The notes beneath the pieces were generated by a model that was not told where the DNA came from, made no database searches, and worked only from the letters and a program-made list of their open reading frames with translations. This document shows, piece after piece, positions 46,441-57,345 of a DNA stretch of 64,000 nt. The position numbers and the translations under genes are program-made. The stretch comes from Sequoia sempervirens (taxonomy: Eukaryota; Streptophyta; Pinopsida; Cupressales; Cupressaceae), in NCBI GenBank assembly GCA_007258455.2, contig VDFB02358134.1, positions 215,931,565 to 215,995,564 of the forward strand, written 5' to 3'. Position 1 is the stretch's first letter. Each line of letters begins with the position of its first letter.

Positions 46441-47578
46441 TGACCTAGGCCTACGAACTTTATTTTCTCCATATTTTCTTCTCAACATAATTAAAATATT
46501 TAATTATGTCTTATAGTCCAAATTCAACTATTAATTAAATAATTCTGAATTATTTAATTAATTCACATTTTTTATTCCTCCTGACTATTTAAATAAATAA
46601 ATTAGATTTATTTTATTTAAATGTGTCACTAATTTCTTATGTCCCTCTATAATTAAATAAATTCCTAAATTTATTTAATTATTATCTATCCACTATTTCC
46701 TCCTAATTATTTAAATAAATAAACTTTATGCATTTATTTAAATACATCATTAACTTCTTATGTCTTCCTATAATTAAATCAATTTCTATAATTTATTTAA
46801 TTATTATCCACCTTGGCTTTTTCTAATTTTAAATAAAGGCATTTATTTAAAATTCTCCACATTTTATTTTCCCACCAAGTAAATAATTTAAAATCATTAT
46901 TTACTGTCACATGATCCACCACTTTTGAATTAAATTATTTTTTAATTCAAAAGGCCAACTCAACCTTTTAAATCAAATAATTTTAAATTATTATTTGATT
47001 ATCCAACAACCTCTTTTTTCATGCTCAATATCTTGTCACATCCATTCTTGTCCATTGATTTGATTTTTCTCAAATCAAATCTCAGCCCTTCATTTCAAAT
47101 TTTACCCTAATGTTTCCCTAACCCTAATTGCTAATTGCCACATTTAATTTCAGCCTTTGATCTTAGGGAATTTTTCAATTTCTAATCTTGACCATTCATC
47201 TAAAATTGGCTTTTCTATAAAAAGTAAATTTTTACCTCATTTGACACACTTCATACACTTCATGTTTGACTATTTTATGCTTCAGACTTTAGGCTTGCTT
47301 CATACTTGCATACTTGCAAATTGCAACAATATTACAATCCTTCAATATTTTCTTAGGGCTTGTCATAGGTCAATAGTTTCTCATCAAAATTTGAGGGAAA
47401 ACATCATCTTGCAGCAAATGGAGAAGGGAAATGGAGGTCAATCATGGAGGGCATGAAGACTTTTGGTGAGATTGTTCTTTGTTTAATGCTTTTATAACTC
47501 CATTGTACTTCACTGTTTAGCTAAGGTTTTATTTATGCATCTTATTTTACACTAACCTAACTTTTTGCCTTAGTTACA
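46441..47578 (+). repeat. Gypsy-F 5' LTR (1.14 kb)
   Basis: Starts TGACCTAGGCC at 46441, directly after Copia-3 RT, and ends TTACA at 47578 just before the primer site. The Gypsy-G LTR starts TGGCCTGG and has similar length and layout. The first half is a chain of AT-rich hairpins (see 46486-47080). A 121-122 bp partial tandem duplication is visible (46587-46682 against 46709-46804). Confidence 0.75.
46486..47080. repeat. Chain of eleven AT-rich hairpins in Gypsy-F LTR
   Basis: Successive inverted repeats with short loops, centred roughly every 46-84 bp. Perfect arms include ATTAATTAAATAATT (46530-46544 with 46548-46562), ATAATTAAATAAATT (46649-46663 with 46668-46682), AATTTTAAATAAA (46825-46837 with 46842-46854), AGTAAATAAT (46878 with 46896), TTTTGAATTAAA (46923 with 46941) and AATCAAATAAT (46971 with 46990). 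The others are at 46486-46508, 46587-46622, 46709-46743, 46770-46804 and 47058-47080. Arms differ in sequence from hairpin to hairpin. Confidence 0.85.
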
Positions 47579-47579
47579 T

Positions 47580-47595
47580 TGGTGAACCCAATGCC
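47580..47595 (+). other. Gypsy-F primer-binding site
   Basis: TGGTGAACCCAATGCC directly after the LTR end, matching in position and partly in sequence the TGGCGCCCACTATTGGGCC of Gypsy-G. The tRNA is not identified with certainty. Confidence 0.6.
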
Positions 47596-47683
47596 AAAAA
47601 CACACTTTTTGTAGATTTTTGTATGGATTTTCATTATTTTTGTAGGTACAGGTATGGAGCACCACAACTAAAACTTTCTAAGC

Positions 47684-47850
47684 CACATTTGATGTGTCAT
47701 GACGCATCTATATTCATGAATGAAGCAATCATAGTCTCAAGCCACATTTGACAGCCCGAACGATGCATTCACCCTGTCACAATGTATTTGTGGGCCCGAG
47801 AGACACATTTGAGGTTGAGACGCATCTGACAAACATAACGATGCATTTTC
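47684..47850 (+). repeat. Gypsy-F leader array 1 (~20-bp degenerate repeats)
   Basis: Recurrent CACATTTGA / CGCATCTGA / ATGCATTC motifs about every 19-21 bp (nine recognisable units), starting roughly 100 bp after the primer site. Confidence 0.6.
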
Positions 47851-49061
47851 CTGGTAAAAATTTGCTTTTATTTTTTGACAGTATTTTCCAGATTTCTCTT
47901 TTTACTTTAGTAGATTAGGGATTTTTGGGTTACTAATTTGTTGTTGGTAGCATGTGGCAAGCTAGAAGGATATGCTAACCATTGCTTGTTGATGATTTTA
48001 TAATTCTTTTTCAATCCTAAAGAAAACAAAAAAACAAACTACAAATTGCATTCACATTTCATAGTTTAAAATGAACATGCATATTCACTCATGGTTTTAA
48101 AATGAACACAACTTGCATTGAAACTCATCAAGGCTAAAATTTACATGCATTTTCATGGCATTGGCTTAAAATGAACCTTTCTTGCCTCACAATAATCTTG
48201 GGATAAAATGAACAAGTGTTTGGTGTGTTTTGTGGTGTAGTGACAACCTTTTAGTGTGTATGCAATTCTCTTGCACCTTTCTGCGATCTTGAGAAGCAAA
48301 AACACTTAGAGGTTGTTACTTTACCACCCCCCCACATTTCAATTTTGGCATTAAAATGAACAAGTGTTTTCATATTTGTGTAACCCATATTTGTGTTATT
48401 GACTCTTGGAATTGGGCTTTCCTTGGTGGGAAAAAGTACTCACCCCAAGGTGACTCAAATTGGAAATGAAGCTTTTTAGCCAAGCTACTCCCGATCGGTA
48501 TACAAATGTGAATGTTAATTGAAAAATTAGCATTATAGGTGAAAATTTGTTATGCAGACAAGTTTATCTTACCTCACACATAGCCACTTGAATGGGTGCC
48601 CGAACTAAAAACCTTTTGTGTAGTTGCCAAAATCCCTTTCTATTCGCTAGTGTAGCAACGGTCATTGCCAAGCCATCCCACATTCTCCCAGTTCTTAGTA
48701 GAGGTGAAGAGTCTATCATGGGAGATTCATGAGGGCTCGAAGCTTGGTTGACCCAGAGAAGTGTGTGTCGTGGAGGGGAGCCAGTGTGGCCAAGCTTCTA
48801 AATCACCCGCTAAGAATAAGTGCGGGTGGAGAAATCCAAGTGGGAATCTAGTGGATATAGTCCTTTCCATCCATAGAGTTGTGATTGTCTTCATTGTGCT
48901 TGTTCTCAACATTCAAAGACAAAATCATGTGTTTTCCAAGTGTTTTTTGAATCAATGAACACATAAACATCCTTCACAAATCTGGAAAAACACATTCAAA
49001 CTGAAACAATCTCAAAAATCTGCCAAAATTGAAAGGAAACCATATTTTAGACTCTGTGCAA
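47851..49061 (+). other. Gypsy-F leader, conserved block
   Basis: Noncoding, but about 48420-48930 is clearly homologous to 57815-58310 in Gypsy-G. Shared features are GGAAAAAGTACTCACCC, GCTTGGTTGACCC, GTGGCCAAGCTTCTAAAT and a TGGATATAGTCC-like stretch. The conserved block sits between two repeat arrays in both elements. Confidence 0.7.
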
Positions 49062-49352
49062 CACATCTGAGACTCTGTGCAATGCATCTGACCTTCTAAA
49101 CTGCATTTGAGAAATAGAAAAATCGATCTGCCTATGATGAAATGCATTTGCTAAACAAAACAACACATTTGACATTCTGAACTGCATATGATGTCTAAAA
49201 CCATGCATCTGACTATGTTGCAATGCATTTGCTTTGCAGAAGAACACAATTGAATTTATGAACCGCATCTGTAGTCCTAAACAACACATCTACTAAAACT
49301 AAAACACATTTAAGACATTGCAACACATTTGATACCTAAAACAATGCATTTG
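49062..49352 (+). repeat. Gypsy-F leader array 2 (~20.2-bp degenerate repeats, 15 units)
   Basis: The core CATCTG/CATTTG recurs at 49064, 49085, 49104, 49125, 49145, 49166, 49185, 49206, 49226, 49247, 49266, 49287, 49307, 49326 and 49347. Spacings alternate 21 and 19-20 bp, as if a 40-41 bp dimer. Most cores are preceded by AATG, ACA or CTG. Confidence 0.85.
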
Positions 49353-50074
49353 CCTGTCATTTGGAAAAATCACTGTCATTGTCTAAATCTGAGACCAAAC
49401 ACTTTCAATCTGTTGTTAGGAATCTTTCCTCAATAGTATTTGTTCAAAGCCAAAAAAGGAATTGCTCAAATCATCCATTTTTGCATCTTTTAGCTTGCAT
49501 TTAACTCTTTCTATAGGTCCACATTTCCTAATATTTAGTTGCATCTTAGGATCCATCATCATTTCTAGCATAAACAAGCTCTTAGGTCTTCATTTTTGCA
49601 TACTTTAGAATAGGAAAACTTGCCATACTTTGTGATACCTTTGCCTTCAAAAGTAGATTATCATTGGACTAAGTCAAAATCAATCCTTTAGTCCTTGTCC
49701 CTTTGTGAGATATTTCCAACTTATAAGTCTAGTTAGTAAACCTCACTTTGTCATCTTGTCATTTTCACTTAGTCCTACCAAAAAGTCCTTTGATAATCCA
49801 AATTGAGACATTAACGAAGCTTTGAGTGGTTAGTAAACCTTTCCTAAAAGTCTACCAAAATTGATTGCACCTTAGACCTTTGCATTTGCATTGTCATACC
49901 TTAGAACACTTTAGTCTCCCACCATTCATTTTAGTCCTCATTATCACTTTGCATTTGACATCCCCTTTAGACAAAATTGTCACTATTGCATTCCTTATTT
50001 CAAAAAAATCCAAAAATATATAGTGTCATAGTCTTAGTTGTCATCATCTCTCCCCCATTTGAGCAATTCCTTAT
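49353..50074 (+). other. Gypsy-F leader between array 2 and gag
   Basis: No coding sequence recognised; AT-rich leader sequence. Gag-like reading starts near 50075. Confidence 0.4.
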
Positions 50075-52500
50075 ATGGTTGAGACTAGGTTACAAAGGAA
50101 TAGAAGACAAATGGACCCCTTTGGAAAAGGAAATAATCCCTACAACTTTCCCAATGACATGAACTTAAACACAATCATGGGAACACGTTTCATTAACCAT
50201 TTCAGTGACATGAACATTGCATCCTCATCACACAATCCCTTTGAACAATTTATATGAAGAGATGAAAACGGACAAGTGTTCATGAAAGACTTAGAAGCTA
50301 CCGCCCAAAACCCCGACGTGGCTTCCTTTATGGAGGAATTACTCTTGCAAGATTAATAAAGATACTTAGCCATGCTTCTACACCAAGGTGCTAAATTTCC
50401 ATGAGGGTTTGATATTAACACCTTAAGAGAAACATCTTCTTATCATACTACACAAACTAGTCAACCCCAATCAACACCACAACATAATGCAAACAATACC
50501 TTCATTGGTTCCACCACAAAAAATGCAACAAACACCATCAATGCTACCTCCATTGGCACCACCACTCAGAACACTTCAAACATAGTCAGCACAACATTTA
50601 TTGTGGGAACATCTACCATAGCACATGCCATATCACAATCAGTCCCACAAATATCAACAATTCTGTCATAAACTATTGGAGTTACATTTGGGTCTTCAAC
50701 TAATGCAATGGGGACAAATTCATGAAACCTTTTATTTGGATCTTCATCTAGTGTTATGGGAATGACATAATCAAGCCTTATACTTGGGTCCTCAACTAAT
50801 GCCATGGGAACAAACTCATCAAACCCCTTTCGTAGAAATAAAAGATGAATTACTATTCCAAGACCTCAACCAAATGTTAATAATTCATCACAAATCAATA
50901 CCAACACTATTATTCCCCAAAGATAAAACACAAATATCCCCCATGACCACATTTACCAATTTGAAAAAGGAAAAAAAATAACACAACACATGACTCCATT
51001 TGGACATCAAAACATTCAAGGAAAATAAATCCCACAAATACAAACTAACATTGCTGGAACTCACATTCCTAAATATGCGTCATATATCCATACACAACAA
51101 CATATTCCCATTCAAAACACTCAATACCAACAAATTCCAACCCAAAATGTGTCATACATTCCACAACAATACATCCAAAATAAGAACATACCCTCACAGT
51201 AAATGGCAACTCATGGGATACCCATTACCAACATGTGTGACGCCATAAATAATCCTATCGTAGATGTACTCACAACTCAACTTGCTGCCTTGCAAAAATA
51301 GGTGGAGAACATGCAATTGTCCATTAGAAAGACCCACACATCATATGACTTATGTACATACCCATTTGACACGAGTTTACACATGCCACCATTCCCTCCA
51401 GGATATGTGGTACCCAACTTCTCCAAATACAAATGCAAGACTAATCCCCTTGAGCACATAAGATAATTTACAACCAATTGTATGGACATTGCATACAAAC
51501 ATACCTATCTGATGAGAGTCTTCCCTAGAAGTCTCATAGGTCCTGCACTTGAATGGTTTTCTCTCTTTCCCAAAGGAATAAAGTCATGGGATGAACTTTC
51601 TAATAAGTTTCTAGAAAATTATTCCTATAACATCAACACTGACATTACCATTTCCAATTTATGTAAGACTACTCAAGAAGACATTGACGAAACATTCATT
51701 CCATTTTTCCAAAGATGGCAGGGTCTGGCAAGTTGATGTCCGGTTGAGATACTAGAAAAGGAGAAGGTAAATATGTTTGTTCAAAACCTTGTTGGCCCAT
51801 TGAGATATAATTTGCAAGTTCATTGTTGCACCACTTTCACAAACCTAGGCGAAAAAGGAGTCCAACTTGAAAAATCTTTAATTGCAAAAGGAGAAATTAA
51901 ATATGGCAACAAGAATACAAACCCAAACCCACCTAATGACAAAAATAAATATTGGGTAAAAAAAAAACATATCACCAATGATGCCATTTTTTACGCTAAA
52001 GCAGTAAATGTGATAGGTCATGCAATCACGCTCAGAGGAACTCAACCCCAAAACACACCATTGACCACACCAACACCCCCAACAAATGCCATCTAGAAGA
52101 ATCAAGACCAAGGGAAACCACATCAAATACGGAAAAATTTCCAAAAAGACGCACATGCACCCCCATGGGTGAACCAATTGAAGTGGTCCTCAAGAAACTC
52201 CTCTAAAAAAACATCATCACATTGCATGACCCTAAACCATATGACCCAGGGCAATTCAAGCCATTGTGGTGGGATGATAATGCATTCTATGATTACCATC
52301 GAACAAAAGGGCATAAAACTTCTTCTTATAGATTATTGAGAAATCTCATACAAGATCTTATTGAAAATCGTGCCATTGAATGCAAGATCATGGTTTTGGT
52401 AACCCCTCTACGTCAGGTCCAAAGAAGAATAACAATCGATTCAATTACATGTGCACTACCTTCCTATTCTAGTGGACCCATTATTAACCACCTCTGAGCT
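50075..52500 (+). pseudogene. gag: Gypsy-F gag
   Basis: Begins MVETRLQRNRRQMDPFGKGN. The N-terminal part has Ser/Thr/Asn-rich repeats (SSTNAMGTNS-like units about 50700-50820). The capsid core at 51350-51830 reads YPFDTSLHMPPFPPGYVVPNF, MRVFPRSLIGPALEWF, SWDELSNKFLENYSYN and DETFIPFFQRWQGL, typical of Tat/Athila-like gypsy gag. Frame continuation to about 52500 is lysine/proline-rich and degraded. Many TAG and TAA stops. No zinc knuckle is seen. Confidence 0.82.
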
Positions 52501-52805
52501 GTTGACGAACATGTCAATACTATCAACATTAAGAAGTCTCCGGAGTGCAATGTACCACTCGTCGAGGCAAAGTCACAATAGCTAGTCCTCTTGGTAGACA
52601 TCAAAAGATCACAATACTTGGTCCCTCTGCCAAACAGTCACAACCCAAAGGGCCATTTAATCTTATTGACCAAATGGGTAAAACACTCGTGCAAATCCCC
52701 ATACTTGAGCTACTATGCATCTCACTTGCACACAAAGCCATACTTGGAAAAGCCTTATAGGAATATTCTATCCCTAATGACATTGATGTCAACCACATCC
52801 AAGCC
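52501..52805 (+). other. Degraded spacer between Gypsy-F gag and protease
   Basis: Broken frames only. By position this was gag C-terminus and protease linker. No motif can be assigned. Confidence 0.4.
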
Positions 52806-53276
52806 ATGGTCGGATTCTTGACTACTCCCCATCACATTACCTTTTTGGACGAAGACTATTCTTCACCTAAACCATCTCACAATGACGTACTACATATCAA
52901 AGTCTTCGTCCATAAACATAAGGTTAGACGAGTCTTAGTAGATGGTGGAGCAAGATTGAATATATGCTCCCTAAAATTGGTCAAAGCACTAGGCTTCTTT
53001 GATGCTTGTGTAGATGCTACCAAAAGCATTGTCATAAAGGCATACGATGATGAGGAACACTCTTCTAGGGGAATTATCACACTTCTTATTCGTGTGGGGC
53101 CGGTCATTGTAGATACAACATGTCAGGTTCTGGATCTTGAACTACCTTACAACATCTTACTTGGTCGACCTTGGATCCATGCCTTAAAGGCCGTACCGTC
53201 CACTTACCACCAATGCTTGAAGTTTCCTTTTGATGGCATCAAAATTAACATACCTAGGGATCTTGATCCTTTCTAG
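52806..53276 (+). pseudogene. pol: Gypsy-F aspartic protease
   Basis: Open for 156 codons. The retropepsin active site reads RRVLVDGGARLNICS (DGG form, common in this gypsy branch), with YNILLGRPWIHALKAVPST near the end, matching the conserved LLGRPWIH motif. Upstream HIKVFVHKHKV is the usual strand before the active site. It is followed after a TAG by the G-patch-containing linker. Confidence 0.88.
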
Positions 53277-53288
53277 TATTGTACCGAT

Positions 53289-54314
53289 TTGAGAGGTATT
53301 TCTAAACACCAAGTGCCAATTAACCATGAAGCTTCAACATCCACTCCTTCGACCTCCACCATACCATCTCCTTCCATCGTACCAAGAGCCGATCCAAACA
53401 TCAAGATCCAGGACCAAGGTTGTAGAGAATACAAGTTGAACATGACCTATTGTATCACTAAAATACCTAAGTCTCCAAAAGCTTATGGATGGCCTTGTTT
53501 CAAACTAGAGCCCAAAGAGATTTTTAAAGTTCCTCTGACAACGACTTTCACAAAGTGGGGAGAACTGAACAAAGAGGACATTGATGATATATCAACTTGG
53601 ATTTACAAAGACAAGGAAGACCTACCTCCATTACTAGTACAACAATATGGAAAAGGCTATGATGGAATTAGTGGCCTTGGTATAAACAAGACTAGAAGAA
53701 GAGAACCTATAATGCCATCTAGCAGACCAAAGTATCTAGGGTTATGGTTTGAGAAACTCAAGATTGACGGTCCACGTACCCATGAACTTTCAGGTGAGGG
53801 TGTAAATGCTTATGAAAGTGTCGAGACAACTGAGGATTCCCATACCGAAACTGACTCACATAAGTGGGAATTTTGTTCTGAAAGATCCCTGAGTGACTAT
53901 GAGCTTGAAAAAATGTTTCTAGAACCTAGTGAGCCTTCTTTCAATGAAAGATTCAAAAAAATGTTTAATGTTGAAATTCCTAAAGATCCTCCTAAATTCC
54001 CATTGAAAAGAGAATATTGGGTAAAAATATTTTGGCCTTGTGATGATGAAAAACCTGACTCGTCACCTGACCTTATTGACCATGATGCCAATATGTTTGT
54101 CCCTTATATTTACCATGATTCCCACTCATTCATCCCCTATTATGAACATGAGTCCAATTTTCCTAAATCTAATGAAGATGGTGATTGGATAGAATCCTCT
54201 TGGGACTTTGAGGACAATTCTGTCTTTACCCTTTCAGCCTCAGCTTGCATGATATCTGCATCATCCCCACCTTTCACCAATACTGATGATGGTATCTCCC
54301 TTATCTACCCATAG
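53289..54314 (+). pseudogene. pol: Gypsy-F linker with G-patch-like motif (341 open codons)
   Basis: Longest open frame of Gypsy-F. Near residues 115-150 it has QQYGKGYDGISGLGINKTRR followed by EPI and later PKYLGLWF, the pattern of a G-patch (Gly-rich RNA-binding) domain found between protease and RT in some retroelements. The C-terminal half is acidic (SYxHDSHSFIPYYEHESN, DGDWIESSWDFED). Function within the element is inferred: RNA binding or support of reverse transcription. Confidence 0.6.
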
Positions 54315-54639
54315 TTCATTGATTGGGATCAACAAGGCCTACCTACTATAATTTTTTTTAGAATGACGAAGCTATTGCATAATTCATGGGACTCCATGAA
54401 GGCACACCAATTGGGGACCATAAAGGTAGATTCGCTATAGATCTAGATTGTAGGGCATACTTCGGGGAGAATATGCAATCCTCTAGTCGAAAAATAATAA
54501 TAATAAAAAAAAAGGACACGTCTTTAGGTGAAAACCAAAAGGAACCTTCTGATGATACAAAAGTAAAAATATAGGATGCATCCAAGGGTGAAAATCTCCT
54601 TGAGGTGCCCAAGGATGGAGGATTGTACTTTCTTCCTAT
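54315..54639 (+). other. Degraded linker upstream of Gypsy-F RT
   Basis: Short broken frames rich in Lys/Glu, with a (TAA)n-like run and an A tract near 54496-54515. It connects the G-patch linker to RT; no domain recognised. Confidence 0.4.
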
Positions 54640-55570
54640 TACATAGGAAAAATTGGAAATTCTCATTGAAGACACCATAGAAGTTAATATAGCCACACCA
54701 GAAGATCCCAAAACAGTTCTCTTTACATCATATTTGACTGAAGAAGAAAAACCTGAGTTTCAAAAGTTCTTCTTAGAAGGTAAGATTAACTTTGCATGGT
54801 CCTATGCTGATATGCCAGGATTGGATCCAACACTAGTTTTGCACCATCTGCCCCTACTACTAGATGCTAAACTAGACAAGAAAAAGATATGAAAGATGCA
54901 CCCCCATATTTCCTTGTTAGTAAAGCTGAGCTCAAGAAGTTGCTAGACATAGGGTTCATAAGATCAATAGACTATGCCGACTAGATTTCAGACCTCATAC
55001 CTATCACAAAGCCAAACAATCAAATTCTCATCTGCACAGACTTTCGATCAAAACAATATAGCTACAACATAAACATCATAGTTGATCTTACAACAGGATA
55101 CGAGATGCTATCCCTCACGGATGGTTTCTCAGGTTATAATCAAATTCACATCGGTCCAAAGGATTAGCACAAAACAACATTCACCTGTCCCTGGGGTACA
55201 TATTGCTAGAATGTCATGCCTTTTGGCCTAAAGAATGCAGGTGCTACATATCAATGAGCCATCGCAACAATATTTCATGACCTCATGCACACTCTAATGG
55301 AAGACTACGTGGATGACCTCTTGGAAAACTCTTTGACATGTAGCGATCATCCTAATTTGCTAGACAAATTTTTTAAAAGGCTAGAAGAATACAAGGTCTA
55401 TTTGAATCCTAAGAAGTGTGTGTTCAATGTGACTTTGGGAAATTTTTTGAGGTATAAAGTTTCTCACCAAGGCATTGAAGTGGATCCTACTAAAGTGAAA
55501 GTAATATTTGACATGCCTCCACCAAAAGGAATCAGTGAGCTAACGACATTACAAGGAAGATTATAGTCTA
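54640..55570 (+). pseudogene. pol: Gypsy-F reverse transcriptase
   Basis: RT motifs in order: FAWSYADMPGLDPTLVLHHL, ICTDFRSKQYSYNINI, LSLTDGFSGYNQIHI, TTFTCPWGTYC*NVMPFGL, KNAGATYQ*AIATIFHD and the catalytic MEDYVDDLLENS (YVDD intact). Then YLNPKKCVFNV and PPPKGISELTTLQGRL. Stops lie where Trp, Gln or Arg are expected (YAD*IS, KD*HKT, TYC*NV by TAG; TYQ*AI by TGA). The form is Tat/Athila-like, not chromovirus. Confidence 0.9.
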
Positions 55571-55961
55571 TTTGATTCTTCATTGCATAGCTACCAGAAA
55601 AATGCCAACCGTTCCAGTATATGTTGCGCAAGAGCATCCCCTTTTTGTGGAGTGGCAAGTGTCAAGTTTCCTTCCAACATATCAAAGACTATCTACTAAT
55701 ACCACCTATCCTAATGAAACCCATTGAAGGAAAACCTTTGATTCTGTATATTTTGACAACCACTTCAACATTGGGGGAATTGCTTGCACAAAATGATCAA
55801 GATGAGAAAGAAAGGGCTATATACTACATCAGTCGCACATTACTCAGATATGAACTCAACTACACACACATAGAACATGCCTGTCTCATAGTTGTCTTTG
55901 CTTCGCAAAAGTTAAGACATTAAATGTTGAACCACAAGACAAAACTGTATACACTCAAAAT
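55571..55961 (+). pseudogene. pol: Gypsy-F RNase H, cut by Gypsy-G
   Basis: The connection and RNase H start reads LWSGKCQVSFQHIKDYL, GKPLILYILTTTSTLGELL, AIYYISRTLLRYELNYTHIEHACLIVVFASQKLRH and LYTLKI. It breaks at 55961, exactly where the Gypsy-G LTR begins. The rest of the element would lie beyond the right end of the window. Confidence 0.88.
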
Positions 55962-57046
55962 TGGCCTGGAAAATATTAATTAAATATTGATTATTTAATT
56001 AATGAAATCTTTATTCTTCTACTATATAAATAAATTGCAAATTTATTTACATAGTTCCTATTTTCTTAATTCCTCTATTCTAATTCACCCTTTTCATGAT
56101 TTAATTAAAATAAACAAATCCAAATAATTTGTTTTATTTTAATTGATTCCCTTTCATTAAATTTGAATTTTTAAATTCAATTTTTTTCACATTTCTACAT
56201 ATTTCTCTAACTACCTTCCACCTCACCCTCCAACTCACCATGTGTCACATGAAAATAATTATTCTTATTTTCATAAATTGGATATTTACTCTCAACAATT
56301 TAACAACCTTTAAGACACATGGCTTCATCCTCCAATTGATTCCTTCTTACACTTGGCAAGATGGTTTTACTAAAGGGAACCATTGCCTTGTTTTCTCCAT
56401 CCTTCTCATTCTTTAGGTCGCTGATTTCTCTAGATCAAATCTCAATCGTTCATGGTTGCCAACTCACCCAATGCCTTGGAAAAATCTATAAATTGAGGCC
56501 CATTTACAACTTTTCAACAAGGAGCATTTGCATAATATTACTCTGTAGGAATTCATCCATGTTTTAAGAGCTTAGTGTGCATCTTTAGTTTAGCATTTAG
56601 ACTAGTTTGTCATTTTACTTTGAATCATGGCTCCTTTAGACATTTCCTAGTTTAATTCAGCATGTAGAATCATTTCCATTTCATCAGATCATTAATTTAG
56701 TTCTACACTATCTTACTCTCACATCATTTTGTATGCAGCAGTCCATTTCACCATGTGATTTTATCATTCCATCCAACAATCATTCAATCATGTAGATGTA
56801 GACTTAGATTCTGCATTATAAATAGATAGGCTACTTGTTTCTTAGATGACATCTTAGTGATTTGTGTAGAGATAAGATTTGAGAGCATAAATTACCAAGA
56901 AATTTGAGATTAGAGGAAGATGAGAAGTTTTTAAAGAAATCTGTTATTGAATTATGTTTGATTTAGATAGATTCTTTACTGCAATACTTCCCATCTAAGT
57001 GTGTTGTTGATTTTTAATATAATTCACGCATATTTTCTAACACACA
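55962..57046 (+). repeat. Gypsy-G 5' LTR (1.09 kb)
   Basis: Starts TGGCCTGG at 55962 inside Gypsy-F RNase H and ends ACACACA at 57046, five bases before the primer site. Layout matches the Gypsy-F LTR: AT-rich hairpins first, then an ordinary AT-rich half. Both insertion points are preceded by AAAAT. Confidence 0.75.
55975..56274. repeat. Chain of five AT-rich hairpins in Gypsy-G LTR
   Basis: Inverted repeats: ATTAATTAAATA (55975-55986 with 55992-56003), TAAATAAATT (56027-56036 with 56040-56049), AATTAAAATAAACAAAT (56103-56119 with 56127-56144, one-base bulge), TTGAATTT (56163-56170 with 56173-56180) and ATGAAAATAA (56249-56258 with 56265-56274). Same arrangement as in Gypsy-F but different arm sequences. 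Confidence 0.8.
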
Positions 57047-57051
57047 TAAAT

Positions 57052-57070
57052 TGGCGCCCACTATTGGGCC
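57052..57070 (+). other. Gypsy-G primer-binding site
   Basis: TGGCGCCCACTATTGGGCC just after the LTR, the TGGCGCCCACnnTGGGGC type of site seen in Tat-like plant gypsy elements. Confidence 0.75.
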
Positions 57071-57134
57071 TAGCCCCTATTATTTTATTATTTTCTGGAA
57101 AGTGTTTTTTACAGGCTCGGACATGTAGTTTTCT

Positions 57135-57345
57135 TGTGCAACCGTGTAATTCCCTGGTGCTTACGAAAGATTTTTTGGCGCTTACACTAAATTTTTTGGT
57201 GCTTCGAAGGATTTATTTGGCACTTCCAAGCCATTCTGTGGCACTTTCACCCTTTTTTGTGGCACTTTCACCATTTTCTATGGCGCTTGCAATCAATTCT
57301 ATGGCGCTTCTATTTTTTGTTATGGCGCTTTCAATTATTTCTATA
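57135..57345 (+). repeat. Gypsy-G leader array 1: exact 21-bp period
   Basis: The core GGYRCTTNC starts at 57156, 57177, 57198, 57219, 57240, 57261, 57282, 57303 and 57324, every 21 bp without exception, with a degenerate unit at 57135. Spacer sequence between cores is variable and T-rich. Read in one frame this gives a seven-residue repeat (VALSPFF, MALAINS and so on), but I see no other evidence that it is translated. Confidence 0.92.

Noticed and set aside
49047..49289. Minus-strand open frame over Gypsy-F array 2
   Set aside because: Same cause: a shadow of the repeat array, no protein motif.
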